Shown here: positions 49,447 through 59,471 of the stretch, piece by piece
Position numbering within the stretch: the stretch's first letter is position 1
Layout: every line of letters starts with the position of its first letter
Assembly: GCA_902806595.1 (NCBI GenBank)
Contig: CADCXC010000038.1
Location: forward strand, 1,116,001-1,180,000
Source: Pyrenopolyporus hunteri
Lineage: Eukaryota > Ascomycota > Sordariomycetes > Xylariales > Hypoxylaceae
Direction: 5' to 3'
DNA: 64,000 nt
Position numbers and translations under genes: made by a program
The notes under the pieces: model-generated
Database searches by the model: none
Told to the model about the DNA's origin: nothing
What the model saw: the letters and a program-made list of their open reading frames with translations, nothing else

Positions 49447-49890
49447 ATGACGGTTGTTGATCCAAAGGTCGCGGAAATTATCCGCAGCAAGAAAATGAAT
49501 TATTGCCTATGCGCCGACACTGGTCGGTGGGAACCCTTCAAGAACGTGGCCTTGCCCGACGCGACTTTTGGATACTACGACGCTGACGGCACCCCTATGG
49601 GCTTGAATGGGGATACCTGGATCTGGCACTCAAGGGGCGAATTCGAGGCATATTATCAAAAGGTCATGGGTCCTATGCAGACCATACACTCTGTAGGCTC
49701 TTCATCATTCGAACAGGTTAGCCCTGACGAGGTGAAGGCCATCTTTAACATCATGTGGAGAGTTGGGCCGAAGGGTGTCCAGGAGGGACATGGGACGGGC
49801 GGAGGCTATTATTACGAGACGTGGGTTCGAAAGGACGACGACTGGTTCCTGAAATCCCTAAAGTTCGAGAGGACGTATTGGCATACGTAG
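49447..49890 (+). CDS. SnoaL-like / NTF2-like small protein
   Basis: Predicted protein of 147 aa, intronless, with the NTF2-like cone fold of the SnoaL group. Visible elements are an N-terminal helix (VAEIIRSKKMNYCLCADTGR), WEPFKNVALPDATFGYYDAD (a buried-strand motif with Trp and Phe), a helix (SRGEFEAYYQKVMGPMQTIH), then strands ending in GGGYYYETWVRKDDDWFLKS and LKFERTYWH. Members include polyketide cyclases, scytalone dehydratase-like enzymes and many uncharacterised fungal proteins; a catalytic role cannot be assigned. The start ATG at 49447 is the first in frame (upstream codons offer only GTG). It lies next to a BAHD acyltransferase and 11 kb from a PKS, so a tailoring role is possible but inferred. 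Confidence 0.75.
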   Translation: MTVVDPKVAEIIRSKKMNYCLCADTGRWEPFKNVALPDATFGYYDADGTPMGLNGDTWIWHSRGEFEAYYQKVMGPMQTIHSVGSSSFEQVSPDEVKAIFNIMWRVGPKGVQEGHGTGGGYYYETWVRKDDDWFLKSLKFERTYWHT

Positions 49891-51997
49891 GGCCTCATTC
49901 CCAGGGGGGTTCCTATTGATCGGATTTGCGACGGAGGTGCAAGTTTTCGGATGCGAAACCCGCTTCACGGTTTTCTACCTATGTATGTATACCTATGTTA
50001 GGTATTGAACGTAGACCTTTTTTACTACGTATGTAGGTCTTTAATTGTCCGAATATCAACTTCCCAACTAAGCAGCAAGCTCCATGCAATTCCACATGAC
50101 CATACTGTAAGGGGAAAGGCGAGGCAAAATCTACCATGTAAATAATAACCGTTATAATGGGAGCCCTGCAAGTCTGTAGGAAACCTCTTGTGATTGGACC
50201 CGGGTTAGATATCGTACCGTTTTATTGCTACCGTACACTGTATAATTTATCTACCGATCTATGTGATCGTACCTATGTCGAAGCATACCAACGTTACACA
50301 GTGTTCGCCCGGGCAGATAAAGCGCTCATTTACGTAGGGTAGGATTTTTACGAGCATCCCAGTTAGAAAAGACGAGAACCGTACCAAAAAGAAGGGTGTA
50401 ACATATATGAACGGTAGGTAAGGCTTAAGCATAATGTACCTACATAACGCAGGTGTGTAACATCATGGGAACCGTGGTAATATATGGCTTACTGTGAGAA
50501 TTAGTTCGCTGGGTAAGAGGTAAGTGGTATATGGGTAGGTACCTACCTAGGTATGTATATATTCATCTTTATAATCTCGTACTGTACGTTATATACGATG
50601 GGTCTTAGCAGCCCGGTCTCAGTTCAGGACTTCCCCACGATTAGCATGATGACGGGAATCACTTTGCGGGTGGCAGGGTTTCAGCTAACTACCTACACTG
50701 CTGCTCGCCGCTCTCCCCATGGATAGCAGGTCCTTAGTATGTAGATGTTATTATCTGTTAATCGTTGACGTGCGAGTGCACGGCCCGTCGCCAGCCCCGG
50801 ATGTGGCTCCGAGTAAACCATGCTGCTTTCTCCTCCTGGGAAGAATGCTGGGGAAGCGAGTGATACTCTGCGCGGGCATGTATGTAGGTATGTATGCAGG
50901 AGAAGACTGAAATTGGCGGTTTTAGAGGCATGAACGCGCGAGGCTCAGACAATCGTATGAAATCTTGGATATTCAAGCATGGCTAACAGCTTACACAAGA
51001 CCCTTCACCGAGATGGGAGGGTCCAGGGGTGGGCGCCGCCCCTGTTAAATGCTTGTACATACAATACATTTTATGGGCTAGCTTTCTAGAATATGCCCGT
51101 CCTCCTGTTAGACGAAGATGGTGATATGTCAGCATAGTACCATATCAGTACGAATCTATTATTCTACGGCGTGAGTTTTGTGACCCCCGCATAATAACGA
51201 ACCAAGCCACCCGTTTCCCCGCCCCGTACGCTGCATCTCTTCATTCTACTCGTCTTACCATCCCATAGGAATGTCACCCAACTCGTGGATGTAACCCCCC
51301 TATTAAGGTCAGGCGGTACATTATTTTCAGGACTCCAACAGCTTGGTTCGCCATTGTCTTAGATAGTGCAGCTGAAGATGAATAAAAAGTAAAAAAAAAA
51401 AAAAAAAAAAAAAAGTATTCTTCTTCTCTCTCCTTCTTCAAGCCCCCTGATACGCGTGTGTGAGAAATAGAAGTCGCCTCCCTGGACTGAACCGCCTTTC
51501 CCACGTAGCGCCTGAAACGAGAGTAAATGGCTGGGGATGGTAGGATCTTACGCACATACGTACTGGCGTGGTTTGTGGCACAGATGGTGCGGATCGGGCC
51601 CCAGACGGATAAGAACTGCTAGGGCCAGCCTTCCGACGATCCCGTCCCATCCCGCGAACCTTCACATTATTTTATGGGCGTTCTAGCCCGAAATGGCGAA
51701 GAACCCCTGAGGATAACCGAAACTTGTTATTAACTGGTTGAGACGAAAAAGACATGTGTACTGTAAACTCAGTCGGAGTTATAAGCATCTCTCCTTGTTA
51801 TGATACTGTTTCGATTCCCAACATTGAGGATCCAATACGCAAACGTGCATATGCGAGGCAAATTTTTACGTAAATTAATATAGGGTGAACGATCTCTGTT
51901 AGGCTATGAAGTAAAAGAACTACTGTATCGCTAACTATCTAAGTTCTGATGATTGTTGTTTTAATGCGTCTCGGTGGCCCTCAACCGAAATTACCAT
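49891..51997. other. Intergenic between convergent genes, 2.1 kb
   Basis: No gene recognised. TAGGTACCTACCTAGG motifs lie at 50535-50560. An A run of 24 is at about 51391-51414, flanked by TTCTTCTTCTCTCTCC. The open frames crossing the A run are artefacts of low complexity. Confidence 0.5.
51391..51414. repeat. Poly-A tract
   Basis: Uninterrupted A run of about 24 nt, followed by a TTCTTCTTC pyrimidine stretch. Simple homopolymer; no associated element identified. Confidence 0.8.
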
Positions 51998-53440
51998 TTA
52001 TTTAGCATTCACGACGTCGATTCCCCTGTATTCGAAGTACTTTCTCCACTCGGGATCATCGATAAGCTCCTGAGCCAGACTCGTCTCGTACGCGATGGTT
52101 AGTTCGGGACCCTCGTCGGATTCAGGGGACCTGTTGCGCGGCGGGTAGACGACGGTAAGGCCCTCGCTCACCACATCCTGGACATGACGGTATGCGGAGG
52201 GCTTGCCGAAGCCAAAGTCGGACTCGCTGATCTTGACATCGCGATGGTCAGTCTGGAGATGGGACAGGGGCGGTGTGGAATCGATGCGGGTCATCAGGCT
52301 TGGCTTGTCCTTTATGGGCGCTACCATGTTGAGCACCGCGTCAAGACGTTCTTGCGTTACTTCATTGGTCATCTGGCGGACGTACTGCGCCAGCCTGGAC
52401 AACGGCCACTCCGAAATCACCTCGGCGACGGTCGGCTTGGGCACTTGGGATTGCGGTGACAAGGATGCGAAGACCACGTTTCCTTGCATGCGTGGGGGAC
52501 ACTTGGGAGTGTGAAGACGTCTTCGCATGTCGAGAGACTCGGCCCAGAAGAGGTGAGAAGACGGGTCCGGTTTGAAGACGGGGGCGCGGAGCCGGGTCGT
52601 GGTGCGCCAGAAGAAGGCTATAAATGCGTCCCAGCTGGAGATCCAGGAGCCATCGTCAGGCCAGGCCAGCTTCTTCAGCTCAGCAGCCTTGCTCTTAGGC
52701 AGGTGGAATAGGTAATTCGTAGCCCCGCCGAGATGGTCAGGGTGGCGGTCTGGCAAGGGAGGGCCATCGACCATAGACTCCTTGGGCGGCTCTTCCTTGA
52801 TGAAGTGAGAGATACCGAATCGGTCATCCCCCCAGGCAGGGAAGGGGGTGTTGTTCTTGATAGCGTAGCAATTGTCGGCTAGCTGCTCTACGAATCCGGC
52901 CCAGCCCATAACATCATTTGCGTAATGGTGGAAGTGAGTGTTGAGGACTAAACCGCCACGGATAAAGTTAACCTTGAAGGCCGAGATGACTGGGTGGTTG
53001 TCGGGGTGGGCTTCCGGCTTTTCGCCATAGGTCATGGGATCGACACTCCAAAGCCTGATATCGCCCAATGCCACCGACGTAAAGTTGTTCTTTTCGAGGT
53101 CATCAAAAGACGGGTATTTATCTTTGTCTTCGGGCGAATCAAGCCACTGAACGTGAAATTCGACGGCGCTATCCCTCTTCTTCACAAAGGAGTGGCCGCC
53201 TTTCTCGTCTTTTTCGATCGTGCCAATGACGTGGCGAATCTGGGTAATGGTACGCTGGAGGCCTTCTTTTAGCAAGGACACCGCCAACTCCTTCTTGTCA
53301 TCGTCCAGCCGGAAGAAGATGGAGTAGTTTGTATAGACGCAAGCCGTTAGATAATCGAGAGTAGAGACTTTGCGTCTTTCTTCCTCTGGATCGTTTTCCC
53401 AGCCGGTTGGGCGAATCTGATAAACTTCCTGCTTTGGCAT
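51998..53440 (-). CDS. BAHD-family acyltransferase, trichothecene 3-O-acetyltransferase-like
   Basis: Predicted cytosolic acyl-CoA-dependent transferase of 480 aa, intronless, that esterifies a hydroxyl on a small molecule. The catalytic HxxxD is His172-Asp176 in THFHHYANDVMGW, and the structural DFGFG motif is at residues 408-412, matching the BAHD DFGWG. The N-terminal STLDYLTACVYTNYSIFFRL resembles the fungal TRI101-like subgroup, as does the inserted SWDAFIAFFWRTTTRLRAP. Family members include trichothecene 3-O-acetyltransferases (often self-protection enzymes) and other fungal secondary-metabolite acyltransferases. No trichothecene synthase is present in this window, so the substrate is unknown. 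The neighbours are a SnoaL-like protein and a rhodopsin-domain protein. Confidence 0.88.
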   Translation of the reverse strand: MPKQEVYQIRPTGWENDPEEERRKVSTLDYLTACVYTNYSIFFRLDDDKKELAVSLLKEGLQRTITQIRHVIGTIEKDEKGGHSFVKKRDSAVEFHVQWLDSPEDKDKYPSFDDLEKNNFTSVALGDIRLWSVDPMTYGEKPEAHPDNHPVISAFKVNFIRGGLVLNTHFHHYANDVMGWAGFVEQLADNCYAIKNNTPFPAWGDDRFGISHFIKEEPPKESMVDGPPLPDRHPDHLGGATNYLFHLPKSKAAELKKLAWPDDGSWISSWDAFIAFFWRTTTRLRAPVFKPDPSSHLFWAESLDMRRRLHTPKCPPRMQGNVVFASLSPQSQVPKPTVAEVISEWPLSRLAQYVRQMTNEVTQERLDAVLNMVAPIKDKPSLMTRIDSTPPLSHLQTDHRDVKISESDFGFGKPSAYRHVQDVVSEGLTVVYPPRNRSPESDEGPELTIAYETSLAQELIDDPEWRKYFEYRGIDVVNAK

Positions 53441-54676
53441 GGTTGCAACTATGATGGGATAAATGCGCAGCTGATGACTGAGCTGTCAGATAAGGGTGTA
53501 GTCGGATGCACAGCGATCGAGCACATGGGACTGAAATGCCCTTATAGAGGGGGGGAGGCAGCCATGTAAACGAGACGCCATGGCATGTACGTATCGATGC
53601 TGTGTAAGGGGCCATCTCCTCGCCCTAGGGCTTGGTAAGGGGCGTTGGCCAGACAAGTCCTCCCTGGCGTCGAAGAAAAAAACCTTTCTCGGCGGCTGCC
53701 GGGGGTGTTACATGAATCGGAGGAATGCAATGTGACCGTAACTAACCAAGAACGGCGCGGATAGGAACGTCTCTTCGCACAAAGGATTTTTATATGCGGA
53801 CAATAGGGGCATAATAAGCGCGGCATCATCGCCCTTAGCAAGGATAGAGTCCTCGGGATACGACTCATTTGGCCCACTTGCCGCACGGCAAAGGCCTCCC
53901 TAATACATACATACATAGCCTCGACCGTGTCGAGATCTCACCACATCAAACGCTTCGACCGTTGGCGTAACGTGTCACGAAACTTCGCAAGATCGAACCA
54001 CTACGGCTAGCATCCTCTTCCCACCGAAATCTGTAGCATACGGTATGCTTCGGCATGCTTCGACGATAAACCGTTATAGGGAAATATAAACAAACATCCC
54101 GTGGAGACTTTGCCGTCATATGTATATTTGATCTGGAAACTGCATATCATATCTGAATTGTTGTTTGGTAGCGAGGAAGATCCTTAGCGAATTCCCGACC
54201 TCTGATTCGGGGAACTCCCGCTTTTGGGATCCATCGCATAGACCCTGGACACCTTCTGGTTGGGGTTCTTATGTAGATACTATAATCTGTGCGTGCGCGT
54301 GAGAAATGACTTTAATGCCGTAAGCCGGGGGGGGAGTGCAAAAATTCTTCGATCAAATCTTCAAGGATTCCGGTCGAACTCACCCGGATGAAAATCGAAC
54401 ACATCATTTACACCAAGCGTTTCATCTCCCCCGGACGCGATTCAATTTTTTAGGGGGGTTTGCCGTACAAAAACCACTCGTCTAGCCCAGTCTCGATAAT
54501 TTACTTCTTCTACGCCTCGTCGGAATTTAATCCCCCCGCCGTTCTTTACGATCACTCTTCTTCTCCGGCCTCTGGCTGCGACCAGCGAATACAGCGCACC
54601 CAGTAAAATAGAAGCTAACGAAACTCACGCACGAGGCTAGACGCCGAGCAGTGAGCCGCATAACAACGATCTCGGA
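53441..54676. other. Divergent intergenic region, 1.2 kb
   Basis: Between the divergent acyltransferase and rhodopsin-domain genes; promoters of both expected here. It contains a GGGGGGGG run near 54327 and a short ACATACATACAT run near 53905-53915. The minus-strand open frame at 53542-53916 lacks motifs. No gene called. Confidence 0.5.
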
Positions 54677-56197
54677 ATGGCGGCGCCATTAGATCTCGAC
54701 GGACCCGCCCTCGCGGCTCCGCCTGGCTATACGTCGAACTTGGATAACCCTCCCAATAACAATGAGCTCGCGTGGATCGTGGACATCTTTTGCATTGTTT
54801 TTAGCACCCTCTGCGTATGCATTCGCTTGTACGAAAGGGGAATAATCGCGAGGAAAATACAAGTCGAAGAAGGTACGTGGTCTGCTAAATTCTGTATTGT
54901 TTCCAGCGTGCGCTACGTACTGCTTACCTACCTCCCTATCTACTTGACGTCTCCTCCTTTATGGTTCGATTTGTGTATCGACAAGTGGCTAACCTGTCTA
55001 CATTAGTCTTAATTATTATTGCTTATGTTCGTGGCCCATCTGAGCAAACCCCTTAGGGGGCTTGTTATGATACCCTCTTAGGCTAACAGCAGGCAACTTA
55101 GGGCATGTATTGGGGAACGGCTTATCCAGCGCTCGCTCTGATTGAATCGCCGGGTTATTTCAAACATCAATGGGATGCCCGGTTGCGGGAACTTATACCG
55201 GCGGCCTACGTAATAAACCCCCCAGCCCGGGCGTTCGGCAAGTGGAAGTGGCTAACCTCGTCCGTTGTGTAGTGGACTTTCATCTTCGGTATCTGTTACT
55301 CGTTCGTCCTGCCGTGTCTGAAGACAGCCATCTTGATCGAGTGGTGTCGAATCTTCGTCCCACGGGGTACGCGGACGAAGAGCTACTTCTGGTGGGGCGC
55401 CGTAGTCGTGATTGTCATCCAGGTCGGCGCAGCCCTCGCTGTGATCATCGCCTTGAATCTTCAGTGCACTCCTCACGCGGGTATATGGGATTTTACCATC
55501 CCCGAGCGGAAATGTTTCCCGCTATATAACCTTCAGGTTACGTCGGCAACTATCCAGCTGGCGTCGGACGTCGCTATCTTCTTGCTGCCTCAACGAGTGA
55601 TCTGGGAACTTCAGATGTCGTGGCAGAAGAAGCTTGGTATCTCGATCATCTTCGGAATGGGTTTGCTGTAAGTCCAGGATCTGAACATCATCACCCAACT
55701 TGAACGTGAGCTGACGCTGGAGACGGAACAGCGCCTGCGTTTCGGCTGCGGCAAGGTTAGCCACCACGGTCATCCACGGCAACGCGGATGATCAGATTTA
55801 CACACTAGCTCCCTTGGTCCTGTGGTTGATGGGCGAGATGGGATGTGGGTTTTTCGTTGCTTGTGTGGCTTCCATCCCTAAGATCATCAAGGAGACCAAG
55901 TGCCTCAAGAGATTCAAAAGAGTGTTCGGGATGACGACGAACTCGCAGTCGGTCAAGCCTACGGAGGGATCGGTGAACTATGGCAAGATGTCCACGACAA
56001 CAAGCGCGTACCATAAGTTGGACGAGGACACCATACCTATGGGAAACATGAAGAGGTCCGAGTCAACCGAGTATTTACACCAAGCACCGGCGGGGTCGAC
56101 CATCGTCCGAACAACGCGAATCACAGTCACGCAAGACTCGCACCCTGCCTCGAATACTGGGAACGGAAACGTGCATAAGGATGCGTGGGGTATGTAG
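54677..56197 (+). CDS. Fungal rhodopsin-domain integral membrane protein
   Basis: Predicted seven-helix plasma-membrane protein of about 394 aa. Five exons: 54677-54872, a 20-nt exon at 55007-55026, then 55102-55209, 55273-55667 and 55732-56197. Splicing gives ELAWIVDIFCIVFSTLCVCI, EEVLIIIAYGMYWGTAYPAL, then ESPGYFKHQWDARLRELIPA, WTFIFGICYSFVLPCLKTAI and WCRIFVPRGTRTKSYFWWG. Later helices include IQLASDVAIFLLPQRVIWEL and YTLAPLVLWLMGEMGCGFF, with the cytosolic KIIKETKCLKRFKR after the last. This order matches the fungal rhodopsin-like domain family (PTH11-related, but without a CFEM domain here). The tail from residue ~290 is Ser/Thr-rich. Such proteins are orphan receptors, often near effector or metabolite genes. 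Ligand unknown. Confidence 0.85.
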
Positions 56198-56934
56198 GGG
56201 GCGGAAGGACGTCGTGGGCGCGTGGGCGCGACCGCCGTCGTCTCCGTGCGCCTCTACGCACATACACACACGCACACTCTCTCTCCCTCTCTCCACCCTC
56301 TCATCGACCTTAGAATGGGTCGTGTTTGGATCATGACATCCCGATGGCGTTGCACCCCCCGTGGAACCGTTGGTTGGCCGTGCAGGGAAAAGTTGGCCGG
56401 ACCGGCATTGTGATATTTTTGGTTTCGCCTGGAAATACCTGGTGTTTTTTATTGGGTATCTTTGTACAATGATTTACTACATTCATACATATATGCCTGC
56501 CTACTATAGGTGGTATATCAGGTATATACACATACGAGCTTGGAACGTTTATAACAAGACAAATAATATAAATACTTACATATATAGATATAAGAGTATA
56601 GCGTATATGCCAGGGAGCGATAGTAGAACGTGGAGGCGTAGTACCTAATCGCGTGATACACATCCGCACCCAGTTCTTCGGCTTACATGAACGGGGGGTT
56701 TCCTGCGGGCGGGCGTACTCATGGGACGCGCGTGACGGTCATATGTCACCAGGTTGGTGGTGTTGAGTTTCCGAGGAGCGTGGAGTAAGTAGGTATTGCA
56801 GGTCTGCGTATGAGGTGTGTTTACGTAGGTCCGGTAGGGGTATCTACGACGGGGGGAGGTGACGGGTGAGGTGACGAGGGAGGTGACGGGCGGGTGACGG
56901 GTAGGTTGGCATGTGGGCGTATGTATAGATTGAT

Positions 56935-57054
56935 CGATTGGTATATCGATTGGCATATTAACTGACATATTAATTGGGATATCGATTGGGACATCGGTTG
57001 GCGTATGAATTGGCGTACGAAGCGGCGTATTCATTGGTGTGTTAATCGGCATGG
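56935..57054. repeat. Ten-unit 12-bp minisatellite
   Basis: Ten consecutive 12-bp units of the type CGATTGGTATAT / GAATTGGCGTAC, diverged but exactly in register. Because 12 is a multiple of 3 and no unit creates a stop on the minus strand, the minus strand has an open frame of about 150 codons (first ATG near 57103, end 56645). Its tetrapeptides resemble PIDI, PINT and PIHT. Most likely a simple minisatellite. Confidence 0.8.
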
Positions 57055-57501
57055 TGTTTGCGGTAGGGGGAGGGGGAGGACGGGCTCGGGAACAGGCGGT
57101 CATGCCAACGCCCGGGTGCGTAGCGTGCACGCTAATGCAGGCTGCGAGCGCGCTGGACCTAGAGATAATTGGTATAGTACCTGGTATTATACCAAGGTAG
57201 TCTAGTGGCCCTAGGTAGCTACCTAGGTATGTAGCTACCTCGATGTAGTCTGAGCTGGGCTCTTGTCTGCTCGTCTGGGCGGGTTGGTAGGTCCAAAGGC
57301 GGCCTAACGTTGGGGACTATGGTTATACTACTGCAGACTATGTGAGTGATCCCGACCTTAATAGTTCAGGTATAACCGGGTATCGTGGGCGGGTACCTTA
57401 GGCGGGTTTAGCTTCAAGCAGGCAACCTATAGTACCAAAAGTAGGGTTGTTACCCAATTCTTCGGGTTTATCATCTTCATCCTAGGGCCTAGGTATCTTA
57501 A

Positions 57502-57590
57502 CCCTAGCTCTTCCCTAGCTCTTCCCTAGCTTCTCCCCTAGTTTCTTCCCCGGCTCTTCCCCAGCCCTCTCCCAGCCCTCTTCCCAACCA
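57502..57590. repeat. 11-bp degenerate tandem repeat
   Basis: Units of CCCTAGCTCTT drift to CCCCAGCCCTC along the tract. Pyrimidine-rich on the plus strand. Confidence 0.7.
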
Positions 57591-57958
57591 TCACCACATA
57601 TCGACATAGATCCCGTCCTTCCTGTCGACTGTTTTCGGCTCGTTCGTTATCCTAAGTAGGTAACCAAATCCCGGCGTACATCCGTATGCCGGTTAGCGCA
57701 TCGGTTGTCACCCTCACCTGACCTCACCTGGCCAGGCTCCCCGAACCCGAAAAGAGAGTCGAGGGCAGTAAGGTTAAGCGGGAGCGGGCGCGAGCGTTTG
57801 CGCCGCGGCTACGAGGTAACGTGCGCTCTCGAGCTGCGTAGTAATGCGTGCGTGAAGGGGACATGGGGATGGAACACGGGACATGGAAGATGGAACACGG
57901 AAGACGGAGTACGGAATGTGCGACGTGAAGATGGATTCTTGTAGGAGCCGTACGCGCA

Positions 57959-58013
57959 TACATCCATCCATCCATACATCCATACATCCATCCATACATC
58001 CATCCACCCATAC
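57959..58013. repeat. CATC/CATA microsatellite
   Basis: Tetranucleotide CATC with interspersed CATA, about 13 units, ending CACCCA. Open frames with Met-Asp-Gly-Trp or His-Pro-Ser-Ile repeats over it are artefacts. Confidence 0.85.
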
Positions 58014-58603
58014 CCAGACCTACATACATACCTACCTATGTCCTATGTACATGCAAAGGGGTTTACCGGTATAACGTTGGCGAAATGAAATAGTACGACC
58101 TACGGATGACGTTACCGAAAGTTCTGATCCGTACATACATGTATGTGCTGAGATGACTTTATCAGGTGATAGTTGAGAGACTATAAACAGCCTAGTAAAC
58201 CCGAGAGCCAATGCCAATTGATCGGCTTCCTGACAGCGGGCTGAACGCCCGGAGCTACAGCGGATAGGTACCTAGGTATCTAACCTAAAATACAACCTAT
58301 TGACACTTAGCGTAGACGGTACTCCACAGGTGCGGTGCGGTTTCCACCCAAGAAGGCCAGCTGGCATGGCACTTAGCAAAAAGAAAATAGAATTTATAGC
58401 AACCGGTCCCGGTTTTCGGCATGGACTGAACTTTTTTTTTTTTTTCTCCTTTTGGGTAGCGTCATCAGTGCTTTATTTACATGTATATGTCATCTTCACT
58501 CTCGTAAGCGTACCACCTACCGACTTAAGCATCCTGAAAGGCATAAGCACTTGGGAGGCAGGTAGCGTTTAATCGGCACATGCAGGAACCTACCGATACC
58601 AGG

Positions 58604-58641
58604 AATTAAAAAAAAGTGGAATCGACCCGAATTGGAGGGTC

Positions 58642-58674
<33 letters not shown>
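58604..58674. repeat. Hairpin flanked by A run and T run
   Basis: An A8 run, GTGGAA, TCGACCC, an 8-nt loop GAATTGGA, GGGTCGA and a T run of about 28. The 7-bp stem could extend through the A and T runs, giving a longer fold. Function unknown; simple sequence expansion is the default. Confidence 0.7.
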
Positions 58675-58675
<1 letters not shown>

Positions 58676-59209
58676 TCTTTGGTTCCCTACTTTCTTCTCT
58701 TCTCTTTTCTTTACTACGTGCTACCTTACCTAGGTACCTAGGTACATGTATGTATGTAGCCATACATGCTACCTTAGCGCATTCTCTATCGGAGGTTTAG
58801 GCCAAGGTACCACTTGATAGGTATAGCTCGTAACTGGCAATACGTAGGCGCATATCTACCTAGGTAAGTGCCTTCTGCCTCTTGCCTACCGCCTAGGTAC
58901 GTAGGTATAGATAGGTACTTCGACAGCTTTAGGCATGTACCTCGGTACCCGTTGTGCAGCGCCACCGGGCAGGCGCAGACCTGAGTTCGTTAGGACTTTG
59001 GATGGATCCGTCCCCCATATAAGGTTACACGCATGGAACCTCGCGTCCTGCTTAACAAATCGTTCTAAAGCCATACCGTAATAAGTCTAAGGCCACCCAA
59101 GAGAGCTTCAACGCCGTCCACTATGGGTCATGTTTTCGCACGCGAATGCAACCTTCGTACATACCGCCTACATACTGCATACGTAGGTATAGAACGACAC
59201 AAGCGGCCT

Positions 59210-59355
59210 AGGTGGTACAGGTGGTACAGGTGGTCCAGGTGGTACGGGCGGTACAGGCGGTGCGAGTGGATGGTGGACGGTGGATGGTGGACGGTGGATG
59301 GTGGACGGTGGATGGTGGACGGTGGACGGTGGACAGTGGGCAGTGGACGGTGGAC
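59210..59355. repeat. Two adjacent G-rich minisatellites
   Basis: 59210-59259 repeats GGTGGTACA (9 bp); 59267-59355 repeats GGTGGACGGTGGAT (14 bp) about five times, with a tail of GGTGGACA/CAGTGG variants. Open frames on both strands (Val-Asp-Gly-Gly or Pro-Ser-Thr-Val-His repeats) come from the repeat. Confidence 0.85.
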
Positions 59356-59436
59356 ACGCAGGTGGGTTTTGCTCGAGTTTGCAGTTAGATCTTCCCTTGA
59401 ACCGGGGCTTGATTCGACCCCCAATTCGTTCGTCCC

Positions 59437-59471
59437 TAATGCTGCTAATGCTGCTAATGCTGCTAATGCTG
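59437..59471. repeat. 9-bp tandem repeat TAATGCTGC
   Basis: About four perfect copies of TAATGCTGC. Short and isolated. Confidence 0.85.

Noticed and set aside
57705..58074. Overlapping frames rich in Met-Asp-Gly-Trp or His-Pro-Ser-Ile repeats
   Set aside because: Generated by the CATC/CATA microsatellite on the two strands.
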